Shown: one piece after another, positions 63,236-64,000 of the stretch
Position numbering within the stretch: the stretch's first letter is position 1
Layout: every line of letters starts with the position of its first letter
Assembly: GCF_944381005.1 (NCBI RefSeq)
Contig: NZ_CALWJM010000005.1
Coordinates: forward strand, 1 to 64,000
Direction: 5' to 3'
Source of the DNA: an uncultured Butyricicoccus sp.
GTDB taxonomy: Bacteria; Bacillota; Clostridia; Oscillospirales; Butyricicoccaceae
Length of the DNA: 64,000 nt
Program-made: the position numbers and the translations under genes
The notes under the pieces: generated by a model
The model's database searches: none
The model's input: only the letters and a program-made list of their open reading frames with translations
Told to the model about the DNA's origin: nothing

Positions 63236-64000
63236 ATGATGAATCATAATCCGCTGAAAAAAATCGTAGAACTGCAAAAGCAGGGTAAGAACGTCGGCAT
63301 TTATTCGGTGTGCAGCGCCAATGGCTATGTCATTGAAGCTGCATTGCTGCGCGGTAAGAGCGACGGCTCCTGCGTTCTGATTGAGAGTACAGCTAACCAG
63401 TGCGACCAGAATGGCGGTTATACCGGCATGAAGCCGCTGGATTTCAAGAATTTTGTACTGGACATCGCGAAGAAGGTTGGATTTGACCCCAAGCGCCTGT
63501 TCTTGGGCGGCGACCACCTGGGCCCCTTGACTTTCGCCAGCATGAACGAAGAACAGGCAATGGAGAATGCGGAAGAGCTCATCCGTCACTATGTTGGCGC
63601 GGGCTTTACCAAAATTCACATTGACACCAGCATGAAAGTGGCAGATGACGACCCGAATGTACGCCTGAGCGACGAAATCATCGCAAAGCGCGGTGCGCGT
63701 CTGGCGCGTGTGGCTGAGGAAACCTATCACAAACTGCTCGAAAGCGACCCGGATGCGATTGCACCGGTTTATATCGTGGGCAGTGAAGTGCCGATTCCGG
63801 GCGGCGCAGTCGGCGCGGTTGACCAAGGCGTGCAGGTGACCAAGGTAGAGGATTTTAAAAACACGGTTGCAACCTTTGAAAAGGCTTTCAAAGAACAGGG
63901 CTTGGACGAGGCTTGGAACAATGTTATCGGTGTTGTCGTACAGCCGGGCGTAGAAGAAAAGGACAGCGGCTGCACCGAGTATGACCGTGAAAAGGCAAAA
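63236..64000 (+). CDS. Tagatose-1,6-bisphosphate aldolase, non-catalytic subunit (KbaZ/GatZ type), partial
   Basis: The frame is open to the window edge, giving 255 residues of a protein normally about 430. IYSVCSANGYVIEAALLRGKSDGS (about 23-46), VLIESTANQCDQNGGYTGM (about 48-66) and LFLGGDHLGP (about 88-97) are family signatures. KbaZ and GatZ stabilise the catalytic subunit. Two ATG codons (63236 and 63239) follow GAAGGAGAGGTT; the second has the better spacing. The C-terminal part lies beyond the window. Confidence 0.93.
   Translation, partial: MMNHNPLKKIVELQKQGKNVGIYSVCSANGYVIEAALLRGKSDGSCVLIESTANQCDQNGGYTGMKPLDFKNFVLDIAKKVGFDPKRLFLGGDHLGPLTFASMNEEQAMENAEELIRHYVGAGFTKIHIDTSMKVADDDPNVRLSDEIIAKRGARLARVAEETYHKLLESDPDAIAPVYIVGSEVPIPGGAVGAVDQGVQVTKVEDFKNTVATFEKAFKEQGLDEAWNNVIGVVVQPGVEEKDSGCTEYDREKAK

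Overview
The window looks like a chromosomal segment of an anaerobic gut Firmicute of class Clostridia. Supporting signs are a complete Rnf (ferredoxin:NAD+) operon, TTG and GTG starts behind strong AGGAGG ribosome binding sites, sigma-A promoters of the TTGACA-17-TATAAT type, S-layer-homology proteins, a Mini-III ribonuclease, DUF896 and DUF1653 proteins, and a DegV protein. A Butyricicoccaceae or Oscillospirales relative is my best guess; that is inference from general resemblance. No phage, insertion sequence, CRISPR array or rRNA operon was seen.

Layout. 1-4403: rnfC(partial)-D-G-E-A-B, ended by a strong terminator. 4455-9140: Mini-III RNase, a 36-residue minus-strand small ORF, yebC, a chemoreceptor and a short flavodoxin. 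9154-12952: AlaX-type editing protein, three small or hypothetical proteins, and ndk. 13050-16186: a LacI-family repressor interrupted by an in-frame amber codon, three similar operator-like palindromes and a sodium:solute symporter with a long structured leader. 16374-26293: two convergent S-layer-homology proteins, the second being the last gene of an adaptor/ATPase/permease (MacAB-like) export operon. 26410-31129: glycogen synthase, then a response regulator/histidine kinase/phosphopantetheinyl transferase operon. 31279-31592: two tRNA-Ser genes behind one promoter. 31731-36898: a second chemoreceptor and an EF-G/Tet(M)-like GTPase fused to a Rae1/YacP-like NYN nuclease domain. 37284-40064: FapA-CheX-CheY operon. 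40154-53340: housekeeping and metabolic genes (PanE-like, DegV, EamA, CapA, HD proteins, O-acetylhomoserine sulfhydrylase, CCA-adding enzyme, YjbQ, CAP protein, Lrp, GluQ-RS, AlkD-like), plus a candidate small RNA at about 43325-43458. 53848-64000: a locus for N-acetylgalactosamine or galactosamine.

How the parts fit. The last region encodes a complete mannose-class PTS (IIB, IIC, IID, IIA), an AgaS-type SIS deaminase, an amino-sugar-6-phosphate deacetylase, and both subunits of tagatose-1,6-bisphosphate aldolase (KbaY and KbaZ), with an AraC-type regulator. This gives uptake and breakdown of GalNAc or GalN, common in mucin glycans, to triose phosphates; only tagatose-6-phosphate kinase is absent from the window. 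Two uncharacterised proteins sit inside the locus: a membrane-anchored helical protein between IID and IIA, and a four-helix membrane protein translationally coupled to the deacetylase.

The most unusual observations are the GTPase-NYN fusion, the amber-broken repressor with an operator lying exactly between the -35 and -10 of its likely target, the FapA-CheX-CheY operon with a perfect inverted repeat over its -10 box, the candidate small RNA with a C-rich loop, the hairpin-rich leader of the PTS operon, and the 44-nt tail-to-tail overlap of yajC and the AraC gene.
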